Shown one piece after another: positions 48,101 through 60,252 of a DNA stretch of 64,000 nucleotides (position 1 is its first letter; every line of letters starts with the position of its first letter). The stretch is from positions 2,782,023-2,846,022 of the forward strand of contig NC_088302.1 in NCBI RefSeq assembly GCF_032854445.1, in the 5' to 3' direction. The DNA is from Liolophura sinensis. Lineage: Eukaryota > Mollusca > Polyplacophora > Chitonida > Chitonidae. Both the position numbers and the translations under genes were made by a program. A model generated the notes under the pieces. That model was not told where the DNA came from and searched no databases. It saw nothing but the letters and a program-made list of their open reading frames with translations.

Positions 48101-51100
48101 ACTCCAGTGCCTGTGGACCCTCGCCTAGAGGCAAACATACCTTTGACTCAAGCTGAACAGCGTGTCCAGCATTCCTATTTGTATATGCGATGTTCCACCA
48201 TGCCAATGGTCGAGCCAGATATTTGCCATACTTATTTAATATCTATATTTATATTAATGAAGGAATGTTTGTCGGCTTGTATGTCTGTGCTTCGATTTTT
48301 CCCTCAACTGCTGATCGATTTCTCACTTGTACGGGTGTAAGGTTGAGAACTAAAGGAAATGCAGTGGCCAACGTGGCAATGATGACCTCACAGTTCTTTT
48401 CAAACGGGCACTGCATTAGGTTTGCACACAAACAATACATCAATCCGTGGGCTGCGTGAAAATAAAACAGTTTGAAACATTTGTTTCGTATAGGGACTGG
48501 AGGCTTTCAACGGGCACTTCACGGGAGTATGTAAATTCACCGGTAGTCTAGTTCATGTTAACTCATCCAGATTCAAACTGCTTGCATTGGTCTATTTTCT
48601 TAATTGAGACGTTAGTGTTAATTGTGTCACGTGATGCATGGGTAACATCTAGAGCTTTTTTGCTCTCTAGATAATATAATATTGTCAACAGGGGCCCCGT
48701 GGCCGAGTGGTTAGCCTGCCAGCGCGGCGCATTGATTCCGGCTCATGGTGGCTTCCTCTCCAGTCGTACGTAAGAAGGTCTCTCAGCAACCTGCGGATGG
48801 TCGTCGGTTTCCCCCGGGCTTTGCCCGGTTTCATCCCACTATGGTCCTGGCCGCCGTCGTATAAGTTAAATATTCTTGAGTACGGCGTAAAACACCAATC
48901 AAACAAAAAAATAATGAACACACCATGTATGTTTGCAGGAGTATGGTGGACTGGGGTATCCCGTCCTCACTCTTCAGCCTCGAACCAATGACAAATGGAC
49001 ATATGCCCAGGTCGAACTAGACTCCGAATACACCAGTGCGCATTTCAGGTAACTTCGTTGTGCAATAAATGCTTACCTTTTTTTTTTCAATTTATTAATT
49101 TACAAAGGCTGTTTCCGGTGTATCAGTTCTCATATTGGTGGAAGAAAATGGTATACCCGGAGCATTGTGAACGAGACGACATTCTGAAAACCCTTCATGT
49201 AAAGCCTGTTTTGGTCCATCAAAACTGGATTACCAGGGTTACCGCTCTACTGGTCATTAGGTCACAAATGCTTTGGAGCTCAGATCTGAGGTTGAACTTG
49301 GGGCCTGGTCGTCACTTCTTAAACCCTCTTCCCTTAATGAATTTACAATGAATGACTTTAGGGATAGATGCGATCGTAAATAACTGCTTTACAAATATGA
49401 CTGTAAATATGTGATCGACTTACATGGAATGGGTTTACCCAATAGATCTATTTCGAGCTATTCACATCCACAAATACAGTAACAAGGTCAAAGGTCAATG
49501 ATTTAAACCCAACTTGATTAAATGGGATTTAGATTGGTTTCAAACCTGGAAAAATACTGTGATCTTTATTCCTTATAAAGTGAAGAAAAGTATATTTATT
49601 TACTAATTTATAGAGGGAGGGAGGGGTGGGTAGGGGTGCAGATGATGGTGTGATTTACATAACAATGTCATTAGTTCAAAGTTAAGCTGATAAAGTCGAA
49701 TGGGATGGCAGAAGCAATTAAAACTCTTTTTTAACCATTTTTCTGTAATTACTTGATCAAAAATATGTTTTCCTTTTCTAAACATAGGTTCAATTTCATC
49801 CTTAGACAAGGAGTTCCTTTGCTTCCATTGCTAGTTGAGTCTTGATCGCAACAAGTTGTCATCGGTGTTCTTTTGTGTGATCCTACATAAATTTTGCTGG
49901 AGTTTACTTGCCTTCCACCAGTGGGACGTATGTCACACGTGGGATAGATCACCAGTAACACGCTTGGCTTTCTCCAAGCATCCTTAATAAAACTTGTCAC
50001 ACGTGGGATAGATCACTAGTAACCGTCAGAGATCTGTGGCTTTCTCCAAGCACTCAGGGTTTCCTTAGATAAAACTTGTCACACGTGGGATAGATCACCA
50101 GTAACTCACCAGAGTTCTGTGGCTTTCTCCAAGCACTCAGGTTCCTTAGATTAAACTTGTCACACGTGGGATAGATCACTAATAACCCGTCAGAGATCTG
50201 TGGCTTTCTCCAAGCACTCAGGTTTCCTTAGATAGAACTTGTCACACGTGGATAGATCACTAGTAACCCGTCAGATATCTGTGGCTTTCTCCAAGCACTC
50301 AGGTTTCTTAGATAAAACTTGTCACACGTGAGATAGATCACTAGTAACCCGTCAGAGATCTGTGGCTTTCTCCAAGCACCCAGGTTGCCTTAAATGAAAC
50401 TTGTCTGCATGATATAAGTGAAAACATTATGAGTATCACCTTAAACCAGAATGAAATGAATTGGTAAATTTTTCCCGTATAATACAGAGCATGATTGTAA
50501 CAAACACATAAATCATTTGCATGTATGCATGTTAACGCATCCACCTGAGGTAATGGTAAAGGACAACTAAACACTCAAACATGGACTAATTGTGTTGACT
50601 GACTGGCAATTCTGTATTTTCTGTATATAAATATGTATATGCATGATGTTATGTTAACTCAGTCTTGGGTGCACTCTAGGCCTGTCCCGATTTCATATAC
50701 AGTCCCAACAGTTCAGGTTAACCTGATGTTACCCATTTCACGCAACCGGCTATCGATCAATCATTTGTTTATGTATAACCTTAAACTCTACAGGATTCAG
50801 TGAGATTTGCTTGTTGGTTTCATGATCAACGTTTGTCTACCCACAGGTGGTCATTGAGGGGCAAATGCCCTCCTATAAAAGTTACCATTTTGGCAGTTAC
50901 AACTATTATAAAATGGACCAGAAAATCGGAGTCGATGATATCTACGTGTCAAACACAGGCTGTGGAAGTAAGATTTTCTGAACACCCAACTAGTTACCCT
51001 ACTCCCAATTTGTTTCCGTTGGCTACTTTCATTTTCTTTCCGTAGACCAAAGTTTTGTTTCCGAACTCCCAACTCTTGTTTACGTCCTCTCGTTTATCAT

Positions 51101-52362
51101 CTTCAAGGCAGCAAGGTTAAAACTGCGCTATATGATTCGTGGGTGATGTTAGACATCGGTAGCTTGATGCGTTTTATAGACAGTGAAGTCGTCTCTAATA
51201 ATACGCTCCAAAACCTGTTATTGATCCAGATGCTGCTGACACTGTGTGAGAACAATTATACTAGTACATGGGAAATAGCAAATGTATATAATGTAATATA
51301 TGTGCCTTCTATTTGAGTATAAAGCATATACGACCTACAAGATCAAATAAAAATAGGATTATATCTGGGATAATACATTTGTACTTAACTCGTTACACTT
51401 ATAGCAATATTTTAAATAACTGTAATTTGCCAGCCATCACACTGTCGTCGCTGCTCTGATTTTACTCACCATGCTATACGTGTTTAATTATATTGATAAA
51501 TTAAATACATTTTGAGGTAATTCACCTCATGACACCTTTAGGAGTTTGGAAATGTGGACCCTTCCATAATAGATAGATCTACAGTTCTACATTTACCTAC
51601 CCATACCAAGTTTTTAACGTAAGAGTGTTTTATAGATGTTCCCAGATGCCCCCTAGCGACTTATACAGCCAATTTTGGAGACGAACGAGTCTGTCTGTAT
51701 TTCAACACCACAGCTACTACTTGGTCGAAAGCAGTGAAATCTTGCCGCCAGATGTCGCCTTTTGGTCACCTGGTCAGTGTTGAGAACGAAGAGAAACAGA
51801 AACTAATTGTCAACTTCATCAATAATCAAGGAGGTATACGAGCTTTTAGTCTTGTAGCATTGTTTGATTGGTGTTCATGAATAGGGCAATCAGTAACGTA
51901 AGATAACAGAGGTGGAAACTAGGTGAACGTTAACAAACGTACGTCTGTATTCATCTCCATGGTGGAATCAACACTAGTGGCTATACCAACACTACCAAAA
52001 GAATAAACTGCAGTATTCTTGCGACGATCTCAGTATTAACCTACATCTAATTATTTTCTGTTATATTTTTGGAAATTGGTACCTTTTCAGATTTTAATAT
52101 TGCCGCCCAACATGGCGGCGTGTGGACTTCCGGTGCCGACCTGGACACAGAAGGAAGTTGGAGATGGACCAACACTGACAGAGGAGTGAACTACACGGAC
52201 TGGAAACCAGGACAACCTAATAATGTCGGCGACCGACAGAACTGTCTCGTCCTGGATTATCCCGAAGATAATTACACATGGGGAGACGAATACTGTGATC
52301 TGGAGAAACCATTTATATGCCAGATGTCGTACGACCGGTCTGTTGTAGATCGACCGCAGTAG
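45127..52362 (+). CDS. Secreted MAM plus C-type-lectin gene, possibly decayed, 7 exons
   Basis: Exons 45127-45185 (signal peptide MEMLLLALTMCALVQG), 45987-46143, 47705-47868, 48939-49048 and 50847-50967 (MAM domain), and 51636-51833 and 52091-52362 (C-type lectin domain, stop TAG). MAM landmarks: THTCGWTNDLNE, DHTYGVYYGHYMSMD, ARLTSPVFNPG, LGYPVLT, GVDDIYVSNTGC. Splice phases fit throughout, but there are lesions: TAA at 45178-45180, a one-base shift near 46055, two compensating shifts within 47705-47868, and one missing base at the 49048/50847 junction. The two lectin exons are clean. This is either a pseudogene losing its 5' part or indel errors in the assembly. If functional, it would be a secreted carbohydrate-binding protein. 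AATAAA follows at 52395. Confidence 0.75.
45237..45507 (+). mobile_element. SINE-A copy in MAM/CTLD intron 1
   Basis: Head ctagcgcaacacaatggcgc, cctgcggatggttgttggtt core, gtattagtgaaatattcttg, and an aataaataaat tail. Confidence 0.85.
45987..46143 (+). CDS. MAM/CTLD exon 2: first MAM segment, one frameshift
   Basis: Acceptor gtgttccag, donor gtaagc. Frame one gives VYVEDTHTCGWTNDLNE; a second frame resumes with DKEYNWQVVNNRF and VPRDHTYGVYY, both typical MAM pieces. Confidence 0.65.
47441..47660 (-). mobile_element. SINE-A copy in MAM/CTLD intron 2
   Basis: Reverse complement of the SINE-A core and head: tattatggtgggaggaaacc, acgaccatccgcaaac, gaggttcatgagtcattgtg. It ends 44 bp before exon 3, so the intron's branch region partly overlaps SINE-derived DNA. 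Confidence 0.85.
47705..47868 (+). CDS. MAM/CTLD exon 3: MAM middle, two compensating shifts
   Basis: Begins HYMSMDPESGR, then a +1-frame TPKIARLTSPVFNPG, then back with KKYCIQLYYTLSGNDALPIK. The total length keeps the phase. Confidence 0.65.
47908..48178. repeat. 88-bp tandem triplication in MAM/CTLD intron 3
   Basis: Three units containing cactccagtgcctgtggacc and gctgaacagtgtgttcagca. Confidence 0.88.
48690..48912 (+). mobile_element. SINE-A copy just before MAM/CTLD exon 4
   Basis: Head ggggccccgtggccgagtgg, cctgcggatggtcgtcggtt core, gtataagttaaatattcttg, and an A-rich tail ending about 25 bp before the exon. A head segment between the A-box region and the core is missing. Confidence 0.88.
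48939..49048 (+). CDS. MAM/CTLD exon 4: MAM segment
   Basis: Encodes EYGGLGYPVLTLQP and WTYAQVELDSEYTS. Acceptor tgtttgcag, donor gtaact. It ends one base short of the phase the next exon needs. Confidence 0.7.
49890..50402. repeat. 82-bp minisatellite in MAM/CTLD intron 4
   Basis: About six units with cttgtcacacgtgggataga, tcactagtaacccgtcagag and tggctttctccaagcactca. Each includes the E-box CACGTG. Confidence 0.9.
50847..50967 (+). CDS. MAM/CTLD exon 5: end of MAM domain
   Basis: VVIEGQMPSYKSYHFG to KIGVDDIYVSNTGCG, the usual MAM ending with its last cysteine. Donor gtaaga, phase 1. Confidence 0.72.
51636..51833 (+). CDS. MAM/CTLD exon 6: C-type lectin domain, first half
   Basis: Contains RCPLATY, DERVCLYFNTTATTWSKAV, SCRQMSPFGHLVSVENEEKQ. 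The extra N-terminal Cys makes this a long-form CTLD. Donor gtatac, phase 1. Confidence 0.85.
52091..52362 (+). CDS. MAM/CTLD exon 7: C-type lectin domain, second half and stop
   Basis: Contains GVWTSGADLDTEGSWRWTN, DWKPGQPNNVGDRQNCLVL, WGDEYCDLEKPFICQM. The calcium/sugar site reads QPN, between the mannose-type EPN and the galactose-type QPD. Four cysteine positions of the fold are kept across the two exons. Confidence 0.88.
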
Positions 52363-52394
52363 TTCTGCATAATCACATACATGTCAAGTAAAAG

Positions 52395-52400
52395 AATAAA
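52395..52400 (+). terminator. Polyadenylation signal AATAAA of the MAM/CTLD gene
   Basis: Perfect AATAAA 33 bp after the TAG stop, suggesting a very short 3' UTR. Confidence 0.6.
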
Positions 52401-54139
52401 GAACCAACAGCTGTACAATTTCATGTGTACTGGAACAGAAATAACGTTTTCCCAATGAAATCAGGTTGACTTCTGCTTGGACTTTGTCCTTGTATAACAA
52501 TGACCTTTTTTTTAGATAACTTTTCATTTTGTCTGTGACTAACAAAACAGCTAGTCAGGCACTCGGCTCCTCTTTATTTTCTATTTTCTCTATATTCATC
52601 GTCTGCTAGCTTCTGTACCGTGGCAGGTAAATTTTCTTCAGCAGGGTATAACACATACTGGCTATCTATTCATCTTAACCAACGGAAATTTCCCTTCCGA
52701 TGGTTATATGGTAGAGAAAGCATTAAAAGGCTATATTCTGAGAAGTCACAGAAACTTTCAGTGTTACTTTTTTCGTACCTTGACGTGTCCCTTGGGTGTG
52801 ATTCATTACTCTTGTCATGGGTAGAGAGGCTTGTAGGAGGTAGAATACACTGGTTACTCACATCTAAAAGACAGCAAATTTCCCTTTCCAGATCAATGGG
52901 GTGGTAGAAAATGTATTAATTACTCATACATTCCAAAACAACTATTCAGCTTGGACCCGAGTCGCCATTGCGCGGGAAATATAGGCCATTGGTGTGGCCA
53001 CGGAAATCAAAAAGATGATAAAATTTCATCCCACCCCCGAAATAGGGAACCTAGTGGAGTTGGAAATCAAGTCCGCGAGTCGGGGTGATCAAACAAGGTA
53101 CACAGTATAATTGTAAAATTTAAGACTGGGTATGGAAAGAACGACCAATACCACCGTGTAAACGATTCTCTATATTTCTGAGCCGTCAAGGTAGGCTACA
53201 ACTGACAACGTTATCAAAGATTTGACTACTGCCATCTGGTAACAAACTATATAGTAAGGTATACATGTTTACAATAACTTACACTGGGAACAGTTTGAGT
53301 GTAAAGGCTCGAAGCCATGGTGATGATTAGCTTAGGTCTGTACAAGTACAAGTTGGCCTTAAGTATTAAGCACACAGGCTTACATTTCCACTCACCATAT
53401 AAACTAAATTTTTAAATATGCTCTCACGAAATGTTTCCGGAAATTTAATAGAAAAATATTTTGATAAACGAGACCAAGCGAGTGTCTTGTATTTGTGAGT
53501 ACTATATAGAATTTATATGGTTGTTAAATCAGTATTGAAAGAAGTAATCTCTTACATACCAGGAGCACACGTGTAATTTCTTGTCCACGTTTCATTGGAC
53601 CCAATCTTGACAACAGGAAGCCATCAAGTTTGATAAGATTGTGGTTAAATTAGCGCTCCCATAAAACCAGTAGGGCCTGCTGCTACATTATTAACATTAT
53701 CACATAAAGGATAATATTATATCCTCAAGATTATGCAAATACCTAACATTTGTTGTACATCTCTGCCAAAAGGGATTCAACAAAAATGGATAATAAGCGT
53801 ATATAACAAGAAATATAATCACTAGACCTGGCTTGAAAGCTCTTTATTTTTTATTGTTTTATGCCGTCTTTTCTTTTAAAAACTGAATATATTAGGCGGT
53901 CGTCAGAAAAAAAACTGTGGAGGAGACATTCCTTGGTCGTTCCTTAACAGGTGTGAGATAAATAATGGTTAGAGAAACACCAGTTTACTTGGCGATACAT
54001 GTCTATGTGAAGTAGCCACTATTCATACCGTAAAGTTTCTATATACCGACTGAACGCTTTTAACTGGATCCCAGCTAACTTATATAAAGGAAACATGGTG
54101 GGCATCAAATGATGAGTCAGGGATTGTTTAAAGACAAAA
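52401..54139. other. Intergenic, nothing recognised
   Basis: No exon, repeat or mobile element recognised on either strand. Confidence 0.4.
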
Positions 54140-54468
54140 GTAATAATCTGAAGGTATTAATAGCCTGAAGGTAGTAATAGCTTGAAGTTAGTAATAACCT
54201 GAAGGTAATAATTGCCTGAAGGTAGTGATAGCCTGAAGGTAGTAACTGCCTGAAGGTAGTAATAGCCTGAAGGTAATGATAGTCTGAAGGTGATAATAGC
54301 CTGAAGGTGGCAATAACCTGAAGGTAGTAATAGCCTGAAGGTAGTAACAGCCTGAAGGTAGTGATAACCTGAAGGTAGTGATAGCCTGAAGGTGGTAATG
54401 GCCTGAAGGTGGCAATAGTCTGAAGGTAGTAATAGCCTGAAGGCAGTAATAACCTGAAGGTATTTGCG
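54140..54468. repeat. 17-bp tandem repeat
   Basis: About 19 copies of ctgaaggtagtaatagc with point variation. The reverse strand reads as an open frame only because of the repeat. Confidence 0.93.
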
Positions 54469-54669
54469 TTCATCTTGAGTCCGAGCATGTAGGAGATGTT
54501 TGCATTAGTGTGTTTAGGGAGCCCCAATTTTTGTTCTACAACAGGCCTTTAAAGATTATCTATCACTATTAGTTGTTGTACCGGACGAGGTAAAACCAAA
54601 TATTTCAGAGATTCAAAACAAGAAACACTTTACATGGTCGATGAAGATCATTTGTATTTAATAGATGTC

Positions 54670-57584
54670 CAGTCATGGAGATTACACTAGCCTGTCCATT
54701 TATGGGCACATCATGGGGTTTACACTAGCCTGTCCAGTTCTGAGCACGTCGTGGAGTTTGCACTAGCCTGTCCAGCCCTGAACACGTCATGGAGATTACA
54801 CTAACCTGTCCAATTCTGAGCACGTCATGGAGATTACACTAACCTGTCCAATTCTGAGCACGCGAGGAGTTTACACTAGCCTGTCCAGTTCTAGGCACGT
54901 CTTGGGATTTACACTAGCCTGTCCAGTTCTGAGCACGTCTTGGGGTTTATACTAGCCTGTCCAGTTCTAATCACGTCGTGGAGTTTCCACTAGCCTGTCC
55001 AGCCCTGAGCACGTCATGGAGTTTACACTAACCTGTCCAGTTATGAGCACGCGAGGAGTTTGCACTAGCATGTCCAGCCCTGAGCACGTCATGGAGTCTA
55101 CACTAGCCTGTCCAATTCTGAACACGCCATGGAGTTTACACTAGCCTGTCCAGTTCTGATCACGTCATGGAGTTTGCACTAGCCTGTCCAGCCCTGAGCA
55201 CGTCATGGAGTTTACACTAACCTGTCCAGTTCTGAGCACGTCGTGGAGTTTGCACTAGCCTGTCCAGTTCTGGGCACGTCATGGAGTTTACACTAGCCTG
55301 TCCAATTCTGAGCACGCGAGGAGTTTGCAGTAGCCTGCCCAGTTCTGAACACGCCATGAAGTTTGCACTAGCCTGTCCAATTCTGAGCACGTCATGGAGT
55401 TTACACTAGCCTATCCAATTCTGAGCACGCGAGGAGTTTGCACTAGCCTGTCCAGTTCTGAACACGCCATGGAGTTTGCACTAACCTGTCCAGTTATGAG
55501 CACGCCAGGAGTTTACACTAGCCTGTCCAGCTCTAAACACTCCATGGGGTTTACACTAGCCTGTCCAGTTCTGATCACGTCGTGGAGTTTGCACTAGCCC
55601 GTCCAGCCCTGAGCACGTCATAGAGTTTACAATAGCCTATCCAGTTCTGAGCACGTCATGGAGTTTACACTAGCCTGTCCAATTCTGAGCACGTCATGGA
55701 GATTACACTAGCCTGTCCAGTTATAAGCACTCGAGGAGTTTACGCTAGCCTGTCCAGTTCTGAGAACGTCATGGGGTTTACACTAGCCTGTCCAATTCTG
55801 AGCACGTCGTGGAGTTTGCACTAGCCTGTCCAGCCCTGAGCACGTCATGGAGTTTACACTAGCCTGTCCAGTTCTGGGCACGTCATGGAGATTACACTAG
55901 CCTGTCCAGTTATGGGCACGTCATGGAGATTACACTAGCCTGTCCAGTTCTGGGCACGTCATGGGGTTTACACTAGCCTGTCCAGTTCTGAGCACGTCGT
56001 GGAGTTTGCACTAGCCTGTCCAATTCTGAGCACGTCATGGAGATTACACTAACCTGTCCAGTTCTGGGCACGTCATGGAGATTACACTAGCCTGTCCAGT
56101 TATGGGCACGTCATGGAGTTTACACTAGCCTGTCCAGTTCTGAGAACGTCATGGGGTTTACACTAGCCTGTCCAGTTCTGGGCACGTCATGGAGATTACA
56201 CTAGCCTGTCCAGTTCTGAGCACGTCATGGAGATTACACTAGCCTGTCCAGTTCTGAGCACGTCATGGAGTTTACACTAGCCTGTCCAGTTCTGGGCACG
56301 TCATGGAGATTACACTAGCCTGTCCAGTTCTGAGCACGTCGTGGAGTTTGCACTAGCCTGTCCAATTCTGAGCACGTCATGGAGATTACACTAACCAGTC
56401 CAGTTCTGGGCACGTCATGGAGATTACACTAGCCTGTCCAGTTCTGGGCACGTCATGGAGTTTACACTAGCCTGTCCAGTTCTGAGCACGTCGTGGAGTT
56501 TGCACTAGCATGTCCAGTTCTGAGCACGTCGTGGAGTTTGCACTAGCATGTCCAGCCCTGAGCATGTCATGGAGTTTGCAGTTCTGAGCACGTCATGGAG
56601 CTTACACTAGCCTGTCCAGTTCGGAGCACGTCATGGAGTTTACGATAGCATATCCAGTTCTAAGCACGTCATGAAGATTACACTAGCCTGTCCAGTTCTG
56701 AGCACGTCATAGAGATTACACTAGCCTGTCCAGTTATGAGCACGTCATGGAGTTTACACTAGCCTGTCCAGTTCTGAGCACGTCATGAAGATTACACTAG
56801 CCTGTCCAGTTCTGGGCACGTCTTGGGGTTTACACTAGCCTGTCCAGTTTTGAGCACGTCAATGAGATTACACTAGCCTGTCCAGCTCTGAGCACGTCTT
56901 GAGGTTTACACTAGCCTGTCCAGTTCTGAGCACGTCATGGAGATTACACTAACCTGTCCAGTTCTAAGCACGTCATGGAGATTACACTAACCTGTCCAAT
57001 TCTGAGCACGTCATGGAGATTACACTAGCCTGTCCAATTCTGAGCACGTCATGGAGATTACACTAGCCTGTCCAGTTCTCAGCACGTCATGGAGTTTACA
57101 TTAGCCTGTCCAATTCTGAGCACGTCATGGAGATTACACTAGCCTGTCCAGTTCTGGGCACGTCATGTAGATTACACTAGCCTGTCCAATTCTGAGAACG
57201 TCATAGACTTTACACTAGCCTGTCCAGTTCTGAGCACGTCATGGAGATTACACTAGCCTGTCCAGTTCTGAGCACGTCATGGAGTTTACAATAGCCTATC
57301 CAGTTCTGAGCACGTCAATGAGATTACACTATAGCCTGTCCAGTTATGGGCACGTCATGGAGTTTACACTAGCCTGTCCAATTCTGAGCACGTCATAGAG
57401 ATTACACTAGCCTGTCCAGTTCTGAGCACGTCATGGAGTTTACATTAGCCTGTCCAATTCTGAGCACGTCATGGAGATTACACTAGCCTGTCCAGTTCTG
57501 AGCACGTCATGGAGATTACACTAGCCTGTCCAGTTCTGAGCACGTCATGGAGCTTACACTAGCCTGTCCAGCTTTGAAACGTCA
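54670..57584. repeat. 38-bp minisatellite, ~76 copies
   Basis: Largest array in the window, about 2.9 kb. The unit contains acactagcctgtccagttct and gagcacgtcatggagttt. The variant positions (gttt/gatt, ttctg/ccctg, cgtcatgg/cgcgagg) recur in patterned runs. The reverse strand of most units contains TGACGTG. Confidence 0.96.
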
Positions 57585-57764
57585 TATATTAATTGGTATC
57601 TTACGTATTAATTGCAGCACAGAAGGTATACATCACCAGAAGAAGGGCTCCTATCGAGCCAACCTCAACTGCTGGTTTTAAATTTCCGTCAATCCCTACG
57701 CTATAATCCAATGCATCTAGCCCAATGGGATAGGCCTATTCCAACTGATCAGTTTACATCTATA

Positions 57765-58043
57765 TATAATATCATGCTGACTTCCTCTCCCGTCGTACCA
57801 CCGGCCCCGGTGGCTCAGCTGGTATGTAGAGTCCGTTTTTGGGGCGGAAGATCCAGGGTCAATCCTGGACAGACGTCTCAGTCAAACAGCACTAGGTAAA
57901 ATCCGTAGGACATCAAGTACGCACATTACACGTAGGCTACATGCACTCCTTCGTCGTCATATAACTAAAAAATTGTTAAGTTCGACAATAAGCACTCACT
58001 CACTTACTCTCCAGTCGTACGTGGGAAGCTCTTGCAGCAACCT
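57765..58043 (+). mobile_element. 5'-truncated SINE-A interrupted by a SINE-B
   Basis: SINE-A core pieces tgctgacttcctctcc (left) and ctccagtcgtacgtgggaag to cagcaacct (right) are separated by a SINE-B. The right piece stops abruptly at 58043, where the LTR element begins. Confidence 0.75.
57799..58006 (+). mobile_element. SINE-B inserted in SINE-A, with target duplication
   Basis: Head ggccccggtggctcagctgg (A box) and cagggtcaatcctgga (B box), a body with an internal deletion, tail cactcactcactta. Flanked by ctctcccgtcgtac (57785-57798) and ctctccagtcgtac (58007-58020), a 14-bp duplication with one mismatch. Confidence 0.88.
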
Positions 58044-58412
58044 ATTGTTATGTGCTTATTAGTACACGGACCCTGTCTGTGGAATTTTGTGTATATTTCG
58101 TCATACACTCAGTTATACTGTGGATTTTCCCTCTTGTGAATTTGCCTCTGAGCATTTATGCCTGTGTGGTATATATTGTGGAATATATGCGTCCGTTTGG
58201 ACTTGACACCGTAAGTACTTTAGTATTTGTGTAAACCCCCAGGTCAGATCTGCCCAAATCTCCAGGCCAGATCTGCCCTGGGTGTTCACCAGTAAGCTAG
58301 TCACATCAGTAACCAAGCCTTATGCTTGTGGGGGAGTGCCCATGGCCTGAGAGGGGGTGGGAGGTCACATGACCTCCACACCCCAGCCTTGCCATGTGGC
58401 CCTTTGTTTTAG

Positions 58413-58497
58413 CCCCATTCCCTCCAAGACAGCCGAGCAGTCAAGACGTGTTTTACCAAGATCACAGCCAGTCTTCATTCATACATTTCACCCAGGT
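58413..58497 (+). repeat. 85-bp direct repeat, copy 1
   Basis: From ccccattccctccaagacag to catttcacccaggt. Preceded by ttgttttag and running into gtaagaa, so it looks like an exon flanked by splice sites. Confidence 0.9.
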
Positions 58498-60252
58498 AAG
58501 AATTTAACCCTTGTGGTCTCAGAACACTTCCATAAATTGATATATGTAATTGTTGTCACATATGCACTTATCTGACTGTGCCATATAGGATATATTATGC
58601 ACATCTTTTTGAGTAATTTAAGTTATTACTTTGGTCAGCTATTCACAAGTTAGTGTGATCTCTGCAAAGAGATACACACATTCTAAAAGGATTGGCTGAA
58701 TAGATTTCAGGAATTTACGCCAAGAAACAGGTGGGATAACTGCTTCTCCCATCAACCTGTTTACAGTGAAAATATTTGGTTAGCTGTGTTAGTTTGGGAT
58801 AAACCTCCACATTGGAACCATTAACCCACTTAAGTTCACTAGTTTTAAAAGTGACCACTGTTTACTTAAATTGATCTGGAATTTAAGGATTATATGTATC
58901 AACTACTAGCTTTTGCCTAAACTTAACTTGATCTCCTAACTTCCAGAACAGATAGTTCCTTTTACACTGGTTAACACATGGTCAAGCTTAATTCCTTTGT
59001 TTGAGCTGACCATGCCAGCCTCCAGTAGCTACAGACATGTGTATTACCCCAGTGTATGTAAGCAAGGTGGCAGCACATCTGGAAGGGATTAATTTCTCCT
59101 TGGCATCTATTGCCCCTGATGACCCCCGCTGGTTAATCTCATCCTATCAGCCCAGCCTCTATCAAGTGGCTAAACAAGATGGCTGCACCAGCAGTACACA
59201 GGCCAAATTAAAACTCAGTACAAGACCAACCACTTGTAACTGTTCTGAGTTTTTGTATTTAATTATGCCTGTGATTGTCCTAACACAACACAATCCTCAG
59301 AAATTACATATCACTGCAGATGCACATATACTGGAATTTATCATGCTTTTGGACTTTGACATTTTGAGTCCAGTGTTCATGTTCTCTATGGCCAGTCAGT
59401 AAGCATTTGTTATTATTGTTGATAGATACATATATATATATAGATATTAACTTTGTATATACAGTTAATATGCATATAGGCTATCGCCTGGTAATATTGT
59501 ATTTAGTTTATAGATATTATCAAAATACCCTGCGTGACCCGTATTATTGTTCTTCATGCGGTAACCGTTCTGGGTTGTACAAAATGTATGCAGCCCCTAG
59601 CATAAAAATGTACCACTCAGATTATTAATGCATACATTAGCCTACACTATTGATTTGTAACCTGTATGTTAAATGATCGAAAGAGTAATTTACGAATGTT
59701 ATGTTTTGGTTGGAGGTGAAGGTCAGCTGGCATAGACCAGTATGTCTTGTTATATATGAGATATGACCTGGCATCATAAAATGCATTTGTACCCATCATA
59801 TGGATACACTGAGTCATCTAAATTTCTAATGCGAGCCTGGCCCCTTATAAGCCTGGCAACGTACTCGACATTATGTTTAGATGCCTCTCTTAAACAGGAT
59901 ACCGGTAACCCTGTGACCCTTGGCCTCTCTAGTATTGACTATATTGCAATCATTGTTAGCATGATGTCACTTGGTTTCTAGATGCCATGCTTAAACGTTA
60001 CATGCATTATGGTCTGACTGTCAGGCTGACCTCTCAACTTCAACCTACCTTGACCTACATGTATGTGTACAGGTCGCTGTGTATACATGTGGACACACAT
60101 GTAACATGTCTTATATAATTGGGTTAATAATCATGTCCAACACCTTAACTTGTTTAACTTACCTGTTATGATCATATGGCACTTCTATTAAGTCTTTGAA
60201 AGCTACGTTCTAAATTGTTTACTCATTAATACTTGAAAGCTCTAGTAGCTCT

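Noticed and set aside
59037..59402. 121-codon plus-strand frame inside the proposed LTR
   Set aside because: No family resemblance, no splice or coding signature; likely chance.
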